Below are positions 36,748-48,054 of a stretch of 64,000 bases of DNA, one piece after another. Location of the stretch: the NCBI GenBank assembly GCA_002733805.1, contig NVXG01000006.1:31741-95740 (forward strand). The letters run 5' to 3'. The stretch comes from Robiginitomaculum sp. (GTDB lineage Bacteria; Pseudomonadota; Alphaproteobacteria; Caulobacterales; Maricaulaceae). A program made the position numbers and the translations under genes. Within the stretch, counting starts at the first letter, position 1, and each line of letters opens with the position of its first letter. The notes beneath the pieces are model-generated. The model worked only from the letters and a program-made list of their open reading frames with translations, ran no database searches and was not told where the DNA came from.

Positions 36748-38412
36748 ATGAATGATCGTTTTGACAATCAACGGCTAATTCGTGCCGCGACAGGCACTAC
36801 GCTTTCAGCCAAGAGCTGGCTGACCGAAGCCCCGTTGCGGATGTTGATGAATAACCTTGACCCGCAAGTGGCCGAGAACCCGCAAGAACTGGTGGTGTAT
36901 GGCGGTATCGGACGCGCAGCGCGTGACTGGACCAGCTATGACCAGATCGTGGAAGCCTTGCAGGCATTGGAGAATGACCAGACATTGTTGGTGCAGTCCG
37001 GAAAGCCGGTTGGTGTATTTCGGACCCACGAAAATGCACCGCGCGTTTTGATCGCCAACTCAAATCTGGTCGGCAAATGGGCCGATTGGGATCATTTCCA
37101 CAAATTGGATCAGGCGGGCCTGATGATGTATGGCCAAATGACCGCCGGATCTTGGATATATATTGGCAGTCAAGGCATTGTGCAGGGCACCTACGAGACG
37201 TTCGTAGAGATGGGCCGCCAGCATTTTGGCGGCGATTTGGCCGGCAAATGGGTGTTGACCGCCGGTCTTGGTGGGATGGGCGGGGCGCAACCTCTGGCTG
37301 CTACCATGGCCGGGGCTTCGATGTTGGCGGTTGAATGTCAGCCTTCACGTATCGAGATGCGGCTGCAATCTGGCTATCTGGACGAGTTCACGAACAGTCT
37401 CGATCAGGCACTGGAAATGATCAAAAATGCTGACAAGCCAATCTCGGTCGGATTGTTGGGCAATGCCGCCCAGGTGTTTCCTGAACTGGTAGAGCGGGGC
37501 ATTTGGCCCGATGCCGTGACCGATCAAACCTCGGCCCATGATCCGATCAATGGCTATTTGCCGCTCGGTTGGTCCTTAAAACAATGGCAGGACGGCATTG
37601 CCAACGATCCGGCTGCGGTGGGTCGCGCCGCCCGGGCCAGTATGAAAACTCAGGTCGAAGCCATGTTGGCGTTTCATGGGCGCGGCATCCCGACCTTTGA
37701 TTATGGTAATAACATCCGCCAGATGGCACTGGACGAAGGCCTGTCCAATGCCTTTGATTTTCCGGGTTTTGTGCCAGCCTATATCCGGCCATTATTTTGC
37801 CGGGGTGTCGGACCATTTCGGTGGGTGGCGCTGTCTGGTGATCCAGAAGACATTTACAAAACCGATGCCAAGGTAAAAGAGCTCATCCCGGACAATCCGC
37901 ATCTACATAACTGGCTGGATATGGCTCGAGAGCGTATCCAGTTTCAGGGCTTGCCCTCGCGCATTTGCTGGGTTGGTTTGGGCGAGCGCGACCGCCTTGG
38001 CGTGGCGTTCAATCAGATGGTGGCATCGGGCGAGCTAAAAGCCCCGATTGTTATTGGCCGCGATCATCTGGACAGTGGCTCAGTAGCCAGCCCGAACCGC
38101 GAAACCGAGGCGATGATGGATGGCTCCGACGCAGTGGCCGACTGGCCGTTGCTCAATGCGCTGCTCAACACCGCATCCGGCGCAACCTGGGTTAGCATCC
38201 ACCATGGCGGCGGGGTTGGTATCGGCTATTCCCAACATTCGGGCATGGTCATTGTCGCCGACGGCACCCCCGAAGCCGAAGAACGGATACGCCGCGTTTT
38301 GTGGAACGATCCAGCCACCGGCGTTATGCGCCACGCCGATGCAGGTTACGAGATCGCCAAAGACTGCGCCCGCGAAAAGGGATTGGATTTACCGGGGATC
38401 TCATACAAATGA
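36748..38412 (+). CDS. hutU: Urocanate hydratase
   Basis: The 554-aa NAD+-dependent enzyme hydrates urocanate to imidazolonepropionate. Family hallmarks are [16 protein letters not shown] at the start, [27 protein letters not shown], the NAD-binding [51 protein letters not shown] and [15 protein letters not shown]. Length is normal. Urocanase is separated from hutH by hutG and a sensor kinase, so it has its own promoter here. The next gene begins about 70 bp after the stop. Confidence 0.96.
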   Translation: MNDRFDNQRLIRAATGTTLSAKSWLTEAPLRMLMNNLDPQVAENPQELVVYGGIGRAARDWTSYDQIVEALQALENDQTLLVQSGKPVGVFRTHENAPRVLIANSNLVGKWADWDHFHKLDQAGLMMYGQMTAGSWIYIGSQGIVQGTYETFVEMGRQHFGGDLAGKWVLTAGLGGMGGAQPLAATMAGASMLAVECQPSRIEMRLQSGYLDEFTNSLDQALEMIKNADKPISVGLLGNAAQVFPELVERGIWPDAVTDQTSAHDPINGYLPLGWSLKQWQDGIANDPAAVGRAARASMKTQVEAMLAFHGRGIPTFDYGNNIRQMALDEGLSNAFDFPGFVPAYIRPLFCRGVGPFRWVALSGDPEDIYKTDAKVKELIPDNPHLHNWLDMARERIQFQGLPSRICWVGLGERDRLGVAFNQMVASGELKAPIVIGRDHLDSGSVASPNRETEAMMDGSDAVADWPLLNALLNTASGATWVSIHHGGGVGIGYSQHSGMVIVADGTPEAEERIRRVLWNDPATGVMRHADAGYEIAKDCAREKGLDLPGISYK

Positions 38413-38481
38413 ATGATGACGCGTTGGGCGTTGTCGGCGATCTCTGACGTACAAATACCTAACCTTTCTGTGGAGAGTGCC

Positions 38482-39414
38482 TTGGCCCGTCGTTTTTTGA
38501 TTATTTTTGCTGGTTTGTATTTGCTTTTTGTACCGTGCTTGGGCTGGACCCGCGATGCAGATAATCCGCAATCACAATGCCCGGCTGATGCTGAACAAAA
38601 GCTTTTTACGTTCACTCTATTGGTAAAAAATGGACAGATCAAAGATGGCGCAAAAATCTTTGGTTTTGCCAATGAAACCATGCGCCTGTGCCCGGATCGA
38701 CCAGTTGCATTGGGGCAGGCGGCTGAATTGTATATGATTGTCGGGCAAGCAATTCAGGACCCAGATAACCAGCTTACCATATATTCGGCAGCCTATCAGG
38801 CCATTTTGGCCAATGATTGGGCCGCAATGAAATCGTACAAATCACCAAGGGTAAAGTTACCCGATGGCACTGAAATGACGCTGTATAATTATGGAAATGC
38901 CTCCAAGTTTTTGGAGCTAATTATCCCTCAATTTCTACGCCTGCGGAGGCTGGATCGCATTCACCCAATTGTGGATCCAAGTTGGAGCGAACCCACTTTT
39001 AAGAGTTGGCCGGCCAATTATTGGGAAGAGGACCAGTGTCCGTATCCAAACGACCGCTCAACGCGCTCCGTAGATGAGGCCCAAGCCTTTTTGTCTCTAT
39101 CTGATGATATGGGTAACAAGACTATCGTGCGGGATCGCGTTCATTATCTGTGGGAAAGTTGCGAAGGGCAGAAAAACCAGTTGTCCAATTTGTTGTTCAC
39201 GTTTCACAATGACTGGTCCCAACAATTGCAAAAAGAAAAAAAATGGCCCGAGGCGCTGGACCAACTCAACGAAGCTTTTTTGTTTGTGGATACATACATC
39301 AATACCAGCGGTTTTGAGACTTGGGGGTTAAAGGAACGCAAGAAAATGTATAAACGAAAACGGCAGTTCGAGCGAAATATTGAATATTATAAAGATACGG
39401 CAGCCCAGCAATAA
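38482..39414 (+). CDS. Secreted protein of unknown function
   Basis: I do not recognise this family. The track ORF starts at 38413, but a TTG at 38482 has GGAG six bases upstream and gives a clean signal peptide, (M)ARRFLIIFAGLYLLFVPCLGW, so I prefer the shorter form of about 310 aa. The mature part is rich in Trp, Asp and Lys, with RLCPDRPVALGQAAELYMIVG and a helix-rich C-terminus (PEALDQLNEAFLFVDTYI, RKKMYKRKRQFERNIEYYKD). Cys residues occur at SQCP, LCPD, DQCPYP and ESCEG, possibly paired by disulfides in the periplasm. The position after hutU appears incidental. Confidence 0.7.
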   Translation: MARRFLIIFAGLYLLFVPCLGWTRDADNPQSQCPADAEQKLFTFTLLVKNGQIKDGAKIFGFANETMRLCPDRPVALGQAAELYMIVGQAIQDPDNQLTIYSAAYQAILANDWAAMKSYKSPRVKLPDGTEMTLYNYGNASKFLELIIPQFLRLRRLDRIHPIVDPSWSEPTFKSWPANYWEEDQCPYPNDRSTRSVDEAQAFLSLSDDMGNKTIVRDRVHYLWESCEGQKNQLSNLLFTFHNDWSQQLQKEKKWPEALDQLNEAFLFVDTYINTSGFETWGLKERKKMYKRKRQFERNIEYYKDTAAQQ

Positions 39415-39430
39415 TCACGCTTGGCGTTGA

Positions 39431-40975
<1,545 letters not shown>

Positions 40976-40980
40976 GTCCA

Positions 40981-42288
40981 ATGCAAGCTGGAGCACAAGC
41001 CGCCGCAGCGATTGCGGTATTGACCGATATGATTGATGCCAAACGTCCGGCCAAAGTGGCCTTAAAAGCATGGGGTCGCAATTCGCGCTATGCCGGGGCG
41101 CGGGATCGGGCCTACGTTTCCGGACTAGTACTGGATGCTTTGCGCCATAAATCAGAGATCAGCGCCGCGATGGGGGCGGATACCCCGCGCGCTATTGTGA
41201 TCGGGACGCTGGGCCGGATTTGGGGGCTGACGGCGGAACAAATCAATCAGCAATTTGAGGTAAATGAACACGCACCCGAACCCTTGAATGAAGCCGAATG
41301 CGCTGGCTTGCTGGCTGATACTTCCAGCGCGCCTGACCACATCAGGGCCAATGTGCCGCAATGGCTTTGGTCGCATTTTGAGCGGGCATTTGCCAAGGAC
41401 GCACTGGCCGAGGCGCAAGCCCTAAACACCCGTGCGCCAGTGGATTTGCGCTTGAACGCCTTAAAACGCCCGGCGGAAGATAGCTTAAAAGCGGTGGCCA
41501 AAATTGGCGGCGAACCTGTGGAATTTTTGCCGACAGCAGCGCGTATTGCGCCCCCCGAAGCCAATACCCGGACCGCCCATGTGCAATCCTTGCCCGGTTT
41601 CGCCAAAGGCTGGCTAGAAGTGCAGGACATAGGTTCGCAATTTGTGGCGCTCAGCACCGGCATTGGACCGGGCGCGCAAGTATTGGATTATTGTGCTGGC
41701 GGCGGCGGCAAGACTTTGGCGCTGGCCCAGCAAATGCAAAACAGGGGGCAGGTCTTTGCCTATGACCGGGACGGGCGGCGACTGGTGCCGATCCATGCGC
41801 GCTTAAAACGGGCCGGTGTTCGTAATGTCCAAGTGCGCGATCCACGCGATGATGCACCGTTGGCCGACTTGACCGGCAAGATGGATGCCGTGCTGATTGA
41901 TGCGCCGTGTACTGGCACCGGCACGTGGCGACGCCACCCGGATGCCAAATGGCGGTTGCGCGAAGGACAGCTTGAAGTTCGGATGCGTGAGCAAGATCAG
42001 GTGTTGGCCCAAGCCGCGCCTTTTGTGCGGCCCGGCGGAAAAATGTTTTATGTAACCTGTTCGCTGCTTGCGGAAGAAAACGAAGACCGGATCGATCAGT
42101 TTTTGACCGATAATTCCGACTTTGAACGAGGCGCAATTGAAGACGCGGCCACATCCGGTGGCTTGTTAAATGCAGCAGGTTTGGATTTGCTGCAAAAATG
42201 CGTAACCCAAGCCGGGGATTTGCGCCTGTCGCCGCACAGCGCCGCAACGGACGGATTTTACATGGCTGTTGTACAGAGGAAAGTATGA
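40981..42288 (+). CDS. RsmB/NOP2/Sun-family RNA m5C methyltransferase
   Basis: The 435-aa SAM-dependent enzyme probably methylates a cytosine in 16S rRNA. The N-terminal helical region resembles the NusB-like domain. The methyltransferase core starts near residue 210 with the SAM loop [16 protein letters not shown], followed by YDRDGRRL, the catalytic motif [20 protein letters not shown] and the motif VI Cys in [13 protein letters not shown]. It is placed between guaB (5 bp upstream) and guaA (ATGA overlap), so it is made together with the GMP pathway enzymes. Exact target base cannot be told from sequence. Confidence 0.88.
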   Translation: MQAGAQAAAAIAVLTDMIDAKRPAKVALKAWGRNSRYAGARDRAYVSGLVLDALRHKSEISAAMGADTPRAIVIGTLGRIWGLTAEQINQQFEVNEHAPEPLNEAECAGLLADTSSAPDHIRANVPQWLWSHFERAFAKDALAEAQALNTRAPVDLRLNALKRPAEDSLKAVAKIGGEPVEFLPTAARIAPPEANTRTAHVQSLPGFAKGWLEVQDIGSQFVALSTGIGPGAQVLDYCAGGGGKTLALAQQMQNRGQVFAYDRDGRRLVPIHARLKRAGVRNVQVRDPRDDAPLADLTGKMDAVLIDAPCTGTGTWRRHPDAKWRLREGQLEVRMREQDQVLAQAAPFVRPGGKMFYVTCSLLAEENEDRIDQFLTDNSDFERGAIEDAATSGGLLNAAGLDLLQKCVTQAGDLRLSPHSAATDGFYMAVVQRKV

Positions 42289-43835
42289 GTTCGGATCACC
42301 AACAAGTTCTGATTATTGATTTTGGCTCTCAGGTCACCCAGTTGATCGCGCGGCGGTTGCGCGAAATGGGGGTGTATTGTGAAATTCATCCTTACAACAA
42401 AGTGGATCCGGCTTTTTTGGATGAATACCGGCCCAAAGCGGTGATCTTGTCGGGCGGACCCAATTCTGTGCATTGGGAAGGTAGCCCACGGGCCGATGCG
42501 GCCACGTTTGAGCTAGGTGTGCCGGTATTGGGCATTTGCTATGGCGAGCAAACCATGTGTGCCCAATTAGGTGGCACGGTGACCGCTTCGGACCACCGTG
42601 AGTTCGGCCGGGCTGAAATCGAGATCATCGGGCAAAGCCCGTTATTGGCGGGCTTGGCAAATAACGAAACCGTCTGGATGAGTCATGGCGATCGGGTGGA
42701 TGCTATCCCTGATGGCTTTGTGGTGATTGCCAAATCGGCCAACGCGCCATTTGCAGCGATTGCCGATGAGCAGCGGCGGTTTTACGCCGTGCAGTTTCAT
42801 CCGGAAGTGGCCCATACGCCGTGCGGCGCACAAATATTACGTAATTTTGTTCAAGGCATTGCTGGTCTGTCCGGGGACTGGACCATGGCGGCCTTTCGAT
42901 CTGAACAAATCGCTAGAATCAAAGCCCAAGTTGGGACTGGTCGGGTCATTTGCGGCCTGTCCGGCGGGGTGGATAGCTCGGTCGTGGCGGTATTGCTGCA
43001 CGAAGCCATTGGCGAACAACTGACCTGTGTTTATGTCGATACTGGATTGATGCGAGCCGGGGAAACCGCCCAAGTGGTTGATCTATTCCGCGATCATTAC
43101 AATATCCCACTGGTTGCGGTGGAGGCCGGAGATTTATTCTTGGGCGCACTGGCCGGTGTGAGTGATCCGGAGCAAAAACGCAAAATCATTGGCGGTCTGT
43201 TCATTGACGTGTTCGAGGCCGAAGCCAGCAAGTTGGGCGGGGCGAATTTCTTGGCACAAGGTACCTTGTATCCTGATGTAATCGAAAGCGTCAGCTTTGA
43301 CGGTGGTCCATCAGTCACCATTAAATCGCACCATAATGTTGGCGGCTTGCCAGCGCGGATGAACATGCAATTGGTCGAGCCGTTGCGTGAGTTGTTCAAG
43401 GATGAAGTGAGGGCGCTGGGCCGTGAACTAGGCCTGCCGGAAAGCTTTGTCGGACGTCATCCATTTCCGGGGCCAGGATTGGCCATTCGGATACCGGGAG
43501 AAATCACTGAGGAAGCCGTAAAAATCTTGCAGAAAGCCGACGCGATTTATCTGGACGAAATTCACAAAGCCGGATTGTATGATGATATCTGGCAGGCATT
43601 TTCAGTCTTGTTGCCGGTACGTACCGTTGGCGTGATGGGTGACGAGCGGACCTACGATCAGGTGCTTGCTTTACGCGCTGTGACCTCGACCGATGGCATG
43701 ACCGCCGATTATTTCCCGTTTTCCCATGAATTTCTGGGCCGAACTGCCACCCGGATCATCAATGAAGTACGCGGTATCAATCGCGTTGTATATGATATTA
43801 CCTCCAAGCCTCCTGGCACCATTGAGTGGGAATAA
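42285..43835 (+). CDS. guaA: GMP synthase (glutamine-hydrolysing)
   Basis: The protein of about 516 aa aminates XMP to GMP. The N-terminal class I glutaminase has the nucleophile in [16 protein letters not shown] and the His/Glu pair in [11 protein letters not shown]. The ATP pyrophosphatase domain has the P-loop [16 protein letters not shown], and the C-terminal dimerisation domain ends KPPGTIEWE. The start MSSDHQQ overlaps the rsmB stop by 4 bp (ATGA) with AGAGGA upstream; the longer track start lies inside rsmB. Confidence 0.96.
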   Translation: MSSDHQQVLIIDFGSQVTQLIARRLREMGVYCEIHPYNKVDPAFLDEYRPKAVILSGGPNSVHWEGSPRADAATFELGVPVLGICYGEQTMCAQLGGTVTASDHREFGRAEIEIIGQSPLLAGLANNETVWMSHGDRVDAIPDGFVVIAKSANAPFAAIADEQRRFYAVQFHPEVAHTPCGAQILRNFVQGIAGLSGDWTMAAFRSEQIARIKAQVGTGRVICGLSGGVDSSVVAVLLHEAIGEQLTCVYVDTGLMRAGETAQVVDLFRDHYNIPLVAVEAGDLFLGALAGVSDPEQKRKIIGGLFIDVFEAEASKLGGANFLAQGTLYPDVIESVSFDGGPSVTIKSHHNVGGLPARMNMQLVEPLRELFKDEVRALGRELGLPESFVGRHPFPGPGLAIRIPGEITEEAVKILQKADAIYLDEIHKAGLYDDIWQAFSVLLPVRTVGVMGDERTYDQVLALRAVTSTDGMTADYFPFSHEFLGRTATRIINEVRGINRVVYDITSKPPGTIEWE

Positions 43836-43938
43836 CCTCCCGCCAATGACATAAATGTGATGCCATTGATCGCGCAATAAATTGCAATTCGGCAATGTTT
43901 TGGCAATATAGGTCAAAGCATTTTGGGGGAGAGAACCG

Positions 43939-44865
43939 ATGAACAAGACATTTTATGCAATGACAGCGGCCACACTGATTTTAGCGGGCTGCAACGCAAC
44001 ATACGCAAATCACAAGCCAGTTTCTGCGCCGAGCGCCGAACCGGAAAAGGTTGAAACAGCGCAATTTGACGGGGCAAGAATGGCCGCCGTTCTAGCTGCT
44101 CCACGCCGCGACAAAGACCGGCCACGTGATAGCTCACGGCACACGGCACAAACTCTGGAATTTTTTGATCTGGCTCCCAATGCTCATGTGGTTGAGGTGT
44201 TACCCGGTGGCGGTTGGTACACTCGCGTTTTACTACCTTATGTGGCGGAAACCGGCGGTTGGTATGGCTTGAATTACAATGTTGAACTGGTTGAGCATTT
44301 TGCCAGAATGCGCGGGGTAGAGCTTAGCGAAGAGCAGCGGACAGAAAGAGAAAACTGGCCGCAAACCTACCCAGCCAAGGCCGCAAAAAATGGTCCCGAT
44401 GGCGCGCCGATCAATGGAGCCTATCTGTTTGGCGGCATTCCAGATGAAGCCAAAGGTAAAATGGATGCTGTGCTCTATTTTCGAGCTTTGCACCATATGA
44501 ACCGGTTTGATCCTGCACTGTTTGAGCAGGCCGTAGCCGACAGTTATGCCTTGCTGAAAGTCGGTGGCATTGTGGGCGTTGTTCAGCACCGGGCCAAGGA
44601 AGACTATTCTCCTGCCGAATATGACACGACGGGCAATAAAGGGTATTTGCCACAATCACTGGTGATTACCATGTTTGAACAGGGCGGATTTGTGCTGGAT
44701 GCATCCAGCGAGATCAACGCCAATCCAAAAGACACGGCCGATTATGAAGGCGGTGTGTGGACCTTGCCACCATCATTGCGCGGCAAGGATAAATCCATGC
44801 AGGATCATTATAAGGCAATTGGTGAAAGTGATCGGATGACTTTGCTGTTCCGAAAAGCCAATTAA
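43939..44865 (+). CDS. Exported SAM-methyltransferase-like protein (predicted lipoprotein)
   Basis: The 308-aa protein begins with a lipoprotein signal, TAATLILAGCNATYA. The remainder resembles the predicted methyltransferase family COG4798: HTAQTLEFFDLAPNAHVVEVLPGGGWYTRVLLPYV looks like the SAM-binding motif I region, and MDAVLYFRALHHMNRFDP and GGIVGVVQHRAKEDYSP resemble later motifs. Members with signal peptides are common in Gram-negatives although SAM is cytoplasmic, so the true role is open. Its stop overlaps the convergent cupin gene stop by four bases. Confidence 0.78.
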   Translation: MNKTFYAMTAATLILAGCNATYANHKPVSAPSAEPEKVETAQFDGARMAAVLAAPRRDKDRPRDSSRHTAQTLEFFDLAPNAHVVEVLPGGGWYTRVLLPYVAETGGWYGLNYNVELVEHFARMRGVELSEEQRTERENWPQTYPAKAAKNGPDGAPINGAYLFGGIPDEAKGKMDAVLYFRALHHMNRFDPALFEQAVADSYALLKVGGIVGVVQHRAKEDYSPAEYDTTGNKGYLPQSLVITMFEQGGFVLDASSEINANPKDTADYEGGVWTLPPSLRGKDKSMQDHYKAIGESDRMTLLFRKAN

Positions 44866-45212
44866 GGCCGTTCGCGTTTTTCGCCATAGAAAATCACCCA
44901 AGTTTTGAAATCGTCTGAAAACGTTTCAAACCGGTGAGGGGTATAGGCCGGTACATATAGTAGATCGCCGGGGCCAAAGTTTACCCATTCATCGCCCCGC
45001 GAAAATGTACCGGTGCCGGTGGCAATGATGTACAATTCGTCGCGGGAATGCGGGGTTTGGCGATCCATGCCCACTGGTGCGTATAGTTCAACCTCGATTT
45101 CCATGCCTTTTCGAAAAAACGATTCAAACGGGTGTTCGGCCGAAAGTTGGGCAGCGGCATCAGCCAGGGTCACCAGTAAATCGCTTGATTTTTTTGAGGT
45201 CGGTGATGTCAT
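44862..45212 (-). CDS. Small cupin-domain protein
   Basis: This protein of about 116 aa forms a single cupin barrel. The first cupin motif region reads PHSRDELYIIATGTGTF and the second GPGDLLYVPAYTPHRFE, with His and Glu in the usual metal-binding places. No other domain is present. The ATG at 45212 has AGGAG ten bases before it; the track start (TTG) is too near that site. Substrate unknown; such cupins may bind sugars or act as small isomerases or dioxygenases. Confidence 0.82.
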   Translation of the reverse strand: MTSPTSKKSSDLLVTLADAAAQLSAEHPFESFFRKGMEIEVELYAPVGMDRQTPHSRDELYIIATGTGTFSRGDEWVNFGPGDLLYVPAYTPHRFETFSDDFKTWVIFYGEKRERP

Positions 45213-45269
45213 GGCGGCCAATCTCCTGTACGTTCACTTGGAGCATATCATGGATATTGGGGATTGAGC

Positions 45270-45821
45270 ATGAGCATTTTATGGGCCGGACTGGCCATTT
45301 TTATCGGTGTACATCTGATGCCGGCGCTGGCACCGGTAAAAACCGGGTTGCAATCCAGATTGGGCGAAAATGGCTATAAGGGTGCGTTTTCACTGGTTTC
45401 AGCGATCGGGCTGGGCTTGATTATCTGGGGAATGATGAACGCGCCGCGCGACCCGGTGTTTGTGCCAGCTGACTGGGCGCACAGCGCGGCAATCATTGCC
45501 ATGCCTCTTGTGATGATCCTGTTGGCGGCAGCACACATGAAAGGCCGTATTCGGCAAATCACCCGACATCCAATGATGTTGGCTACATTGATCTGGGCCG
45601 CTTTGCATTATGCAGCCAATGGGGATCGAGCCAGTATCTGGTTGTTCGGCAGTTTTGCGGTATTTGCAGTGTTTAGCATTGTGACAGGTAATATGCGTGG
45701 GGCCGCCAGTTCATTTGAAATCAAACCCAAGCATGATTTCATCGCAATTGGTGCTGGGTTATTGGTATATGTGGCCTTCCTATTCCTGCATCCAATTCTG
45801 TTTGGTGTAAAACTTTTTTAA
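45270..45821 (+). CDS. NnrU-family membrane protein
   Basis: The protein of about 183 aa has five to six transmembrane helices and the NnrU features GVHLMPALAP, LGENGYKGAFSLVSAIGL, RQITRHPMMLATLIWAALHYAANGD and MRGAASSFEIKPKHDF. NnrU was first linked to denitrification clusters but is widely distributed; related NnrU/MAPEG-like proteins include isomerases, and no nitrogen-oxide genes are visible here. The ATG at 45270 is used, with TTGGGGA before it; the track's TTG lies two codons upstream. Confidence 0.85.
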   Translation: MSILWAGLAIFIGVHLMPALAPVKTGLQSRLGENGYKGAFSLVSAIGLGLIIWGMMNAPRDPVFVPADWAHSAAIIAMPLVMILLAAAHMKGRIRQITRHPMMLATLIWAALHYAANGDRASIWLFGSFAVFAVFSIVTGNMRGAASSFEIKPKHDFIAIGAGLLVYVAFLFLHPILFGVKLF

Positions 45822-45916
45822 AATCGCATCCAAACCTTTGTGTCGTGCATCCTAATGGTTGAACGACGTTATGTCGGTCGATGAGAAAACAAAAGAAAAC
45901 AAACAGGAGAATAAAA

Positions 45917-46297
45917 ATGGAAGACGTGCTTGTACCGATCGTTTTATTTGCGATTGCCCCTTTTATTGTATGGATTGTGTCTATGAACGGTAGCCGACGC
46001 TCTGCGGATTTGCAGGCCACTGTACAAAAAGCCATCGAAAAAGGCGTTGAACTAACCCCGGAAACGATCAGGGCGCTGGGTGTCAAACCAAAGCGCCAAG
46101 ACAGCGATTTGCGGGGCGGCGTCGTTTTACTGGCAATCGCCGGTGCTTTTATGACGCTTGGGTGGAGTATTCAGTCGGTAGAACCGGATGAGAATATTTT
46201 CCAAATTCTGACTGGCGTAGCATCCTTTCCCGGCTTTATTGGCTTGGCGTTGATTGCCATGCACGTCTTGCTTAAAGGCAAAAAGGATCAGGACTGA
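45917..46297 (+). CDS. Small membrane protein upstream of ECF sigma factor (DUF6249-like)
   Basis: The protein of about 126 aa starts at MEDVLVP (AGGAG seven to eight bases upstream). It has an N-terminal helix (PIVLFAIAPFIVWIVSM), a soluble segment with KAIEKGVELTPETIRALGVKPK, and two more helices (GVVLLAIAGAFMTLGW and GFIGLALIAMHVLLK). The ELTPE-like segment recalls the DUF6249 family often found next to ECF sigma factors. It lies 40 bp before the sigma gene, so it may be part of its signalling unit; function unknown. Confidence 0.75.
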   Translation: MEDVLVPIVLFAIAPFIVWIVSMNGSRRSADLQATVQKAIEKGVELTPETIRALGVKPKRQDSDLRGGVVLLAIAGAFMTLGWSIQSVEPDENIFQILTGVASFPGFIGLALIAMHVLLKGKKDQD

Positions 46298-46337
46298 GAT
46301 CTAGTTTTTCTGGGTATTCGGGACAGGGAGGCCTAAA

Positions 46338-46889
46338 ATGGCGGCTTCAGATCTGGAACTGGTGGCGTTGGTCGTGGCAACACGCGACCAACGTGCCTAT
46401 TCAAAACTAGTCGAGCGGTATGAGGTGTTGGTTCGGGCCATGTTGACCCGGATGACCGGCAATCACGCCTTGGCGGATGATTTGGCACAGGACACGTTTT
46501 TGCGGGCCTGGCGTAAAATCGACAGTTTTAGCGGCAAGGGCAGTTTTAAGGGTTGGATTTGCCGCATTGCCTATACAGAGTTTTTACAATCCTATCGTAA
46601 GCGTAAATCGACAGCAAAAGCCTTGGAAAAATTCAAAGCGCATTCTGATATTGAAAACCAGACACGCGGCAATTGGGATAGTGGCGATGCGATGGACTTG
46701 GATTGGGCCTTGGCTCAATTGTCCGAAGTGGAGCGTAGTTTGATCGTGCTTTGTTATTCGACCGGCTTGACCCATGAAGAAGCGGCAACGGCCAGCGATT
46801 TACCGTTGGGTACCGTGAAGTCCCATATCAAGCGGGGCAAAGAGAAAATGCGACAGATATTGATAGCCAGTGAACCGGTGATAAGATGA
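46338..46889 (+). CDS. ECF-type sigma-70 family RNA polymerase sigma factor
   Basis: The 183-aa protein has sigma region 2 (ALADDLAQDTFLRAWRKIDSFSGKGSFKGWICRIAYTEFLQSYRKRK) and region 4 (LSEVERSLIVLCYSTGLTHEEAATASDLPLGTVKSHIKRGKEKM), with no regions 1 or 3. GGGAGG precedes the start. ECF factors redirect RNA polymerase to stress or envelope genes. The stop overlaps the next gene's ATG by four bases, a typical sigma/anti-sigma coupling. Confidence 0.92.
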   Translation: MAASDLELVALVVATRDQRAYSKLVERYEVLVRAMLTRMTGNHALADDLAQDTFLRAWRKIDSFSGKGSFKGWICRIAYTEFLQSYRKRKSTAKALEKFKAHSDIENQTRGNWDSGDAMDLDWALAQLSEVERSLIVLCYSTGLTHEEAATASDLPLGTVKSHIKRGKEKMRQILIASEPVIR

Positions 46890-47218
46890 TGACCATGGAT
46901 GATGCTTTTGATGCAAAATTACAGGCGGCTTTTGCGACAGCAGATGCTCAGATTGTCACGTCTGCCGAGTTCGTCGAACACCTGACCCGTAAGTTGGGTC
47001 AGACCCGCCGCCAACGGTGGATGGTCTTGGGTAGTGCTGCCTCGCTGGGATCGTTGATTGCCGCAAGTCAACTTGAGCGATTGGCCGGTGATTATAAATT
47101 TGAAACCGGGGCGTTTGCTCAAATTTTCGCCATATTACCACCCGAAGCTATGACCAGCATTGCCTTGGCTGCTATTATGGCTGCATTTGGTCTGGTTTTA
47201 CCGGCGACTAGTCGATAA
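46886..47218 (+). CDS. Putative anti-sigma membrane protein
   Basis: The 110-aa protein is translationally coupled (ATGA) to the ECF sigma gene. The N-terminal half is soluble and charged (DDAFDAKLQAAFATADAQIVTSAEFVEHLTRKLG). Two hydrophobic segments follow (WMVLGSAASLGSLIAASQL and SIALAAIMAAFGLVLPAT). No HxxxCxxC zinc anti-sigma motif is present. Context and topology suggest that it holds the sigma factor at the membrane, but this is inference. Confidence 0.72.
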   Translation: MMTMDDAFDAKLQAAFATADAQIVTSAEFVEHLTRKLGQTRRQRWMVLGSAASLGSLIAASQLERLAGDYKFETGAFAQIFAILPPEAMTSIALAAIMAAFGLVLPATSR

Positions 47219-47221
47219 ACC

Positions 47222-47237
47222 GCAACTGGACAGTTGC
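47222..47237. repeat. 16-bp palindrome upstream of the YfgM-like gene
   Basis: GCAACTG-GA-CAGTTGC is a perfect 7-bp inverted repeat with a 2-bp centre, just after the putative anti-sigma stop and about 86 bp before the YfgM-like start. It is too tight for an RNA terminator and could be a dimeric regulator site. No matching regulator is known to me. Confidence 0.35.
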
Positions 47238-47322
47238 AGCAAAACAGCAACAAAGGTAGTGTCCGCCGCCAGTGCCTCCGGGCGTGGCTGGTTTTCATTT
47301 TGTTGCATCGGAATTTTTGCAA

Positions 47323-48054
47323 GTGTCAGACGTTTTTAATGAAGTAGACGAGGAACTTCGTCGCGATCAGGTCAATAAAGTTTTTCGCAAGTTTCTGCCG
47401 CTGATCATTACCGTTATGGTATTGGTGGTTGGTGGCGTCGCCGGGTACCAAAGCTGGACTTGGTGGGACGCCAAGCAAAAAGCGGAAGCGGCTGAAACCT
47501 TTGGCCAAGCCAATGCTTTGCTCGAAGCCGGCCAATTAGAAGCAGCCTTGAGCGCCTATGAGGCTTTTGCAGCATCCGGACCCAAAGGGTATGCTGCATT
47601 GTCCAAAATGCAGGCTGCGGTAGCTAGCATGAAGTTGGGTCGGTCGGTTGAAGCCGCCCGGTTGTACAGGGAAGCTGCCGAGGCATTTGATGATCCATTG
47701 TTTGCTGATCTGGCCAATTTGAAAGCCGTTTTGGCGGTTTCGGATCAACTTAGCTTAAATGATCTGGATGTTCGCTTGGGGCCGTTGGCCGGAGCCGGGC
47801 GACCGTTTCGGGCCTTGGCTCGTGAAATGTTGGCTGCCAAAGCCATGGCTGAAGGTGATTTGGTAAGGGCACGTGATGAATACACGTTGTTATCCCTGTC
47901 GCTAGATGTTCCTGCGGGCGCGCAACAACGGGCACAAATGGCATTGTCATTACTTGGCCCTGCGCCCAAACCCATCATTGTAGAAACTGAAGTAACTCCT
48001 GATCCTGTCGTTGAAGTCAGCGATGATGCAAAAGTTGAGGAAACAAATCCATGA
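47323..48054 (+). CDS. YfgM-like TPR membrane protein
   Basis: The family start is MSDVFNEVDEELRRDQ, which here needs the GTG at 47323; the track's extension from 47272 has no family sequence. The protein of about 243 aa has a short cytoplasmic N-terminus, one transmembrane helix (LPLIITVMVLVVGGVAGYQSW) and periplasmic TPR-like helices (AEAAETFGQANALLEAGQLEAALSAYEAF and onward). An acidic tail, VEVSDDAKVEETNP, ends it. YfgM proteins associate with the SecYEG/PpiD periplasmic chaperone network. ATGA overlap with bamB shows translational coupling to outer-membrane assembly. Confidence 0.83.
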   Translation: MSDVFNEVDEELRRDQVNKVFRKFLPLIITVMVLVVGGVAGYQSWTWWDAKQKAEAAETFGQANALLEAGQLEAALSAYEAFAASGPKGYAALSKMQAAVASMKLGRSVEAARLYREAAEAFDDPLFADLANLKAVLAVSDQLSLNDLDVRLGPLAGAGRPFRALAREMLAAKAMAEGDLVRARDEYTLLSLSLDVPAGAQQRAQMALSLLGPAPKPIIVETEVTPDPVVEVSDDAKVEETNP

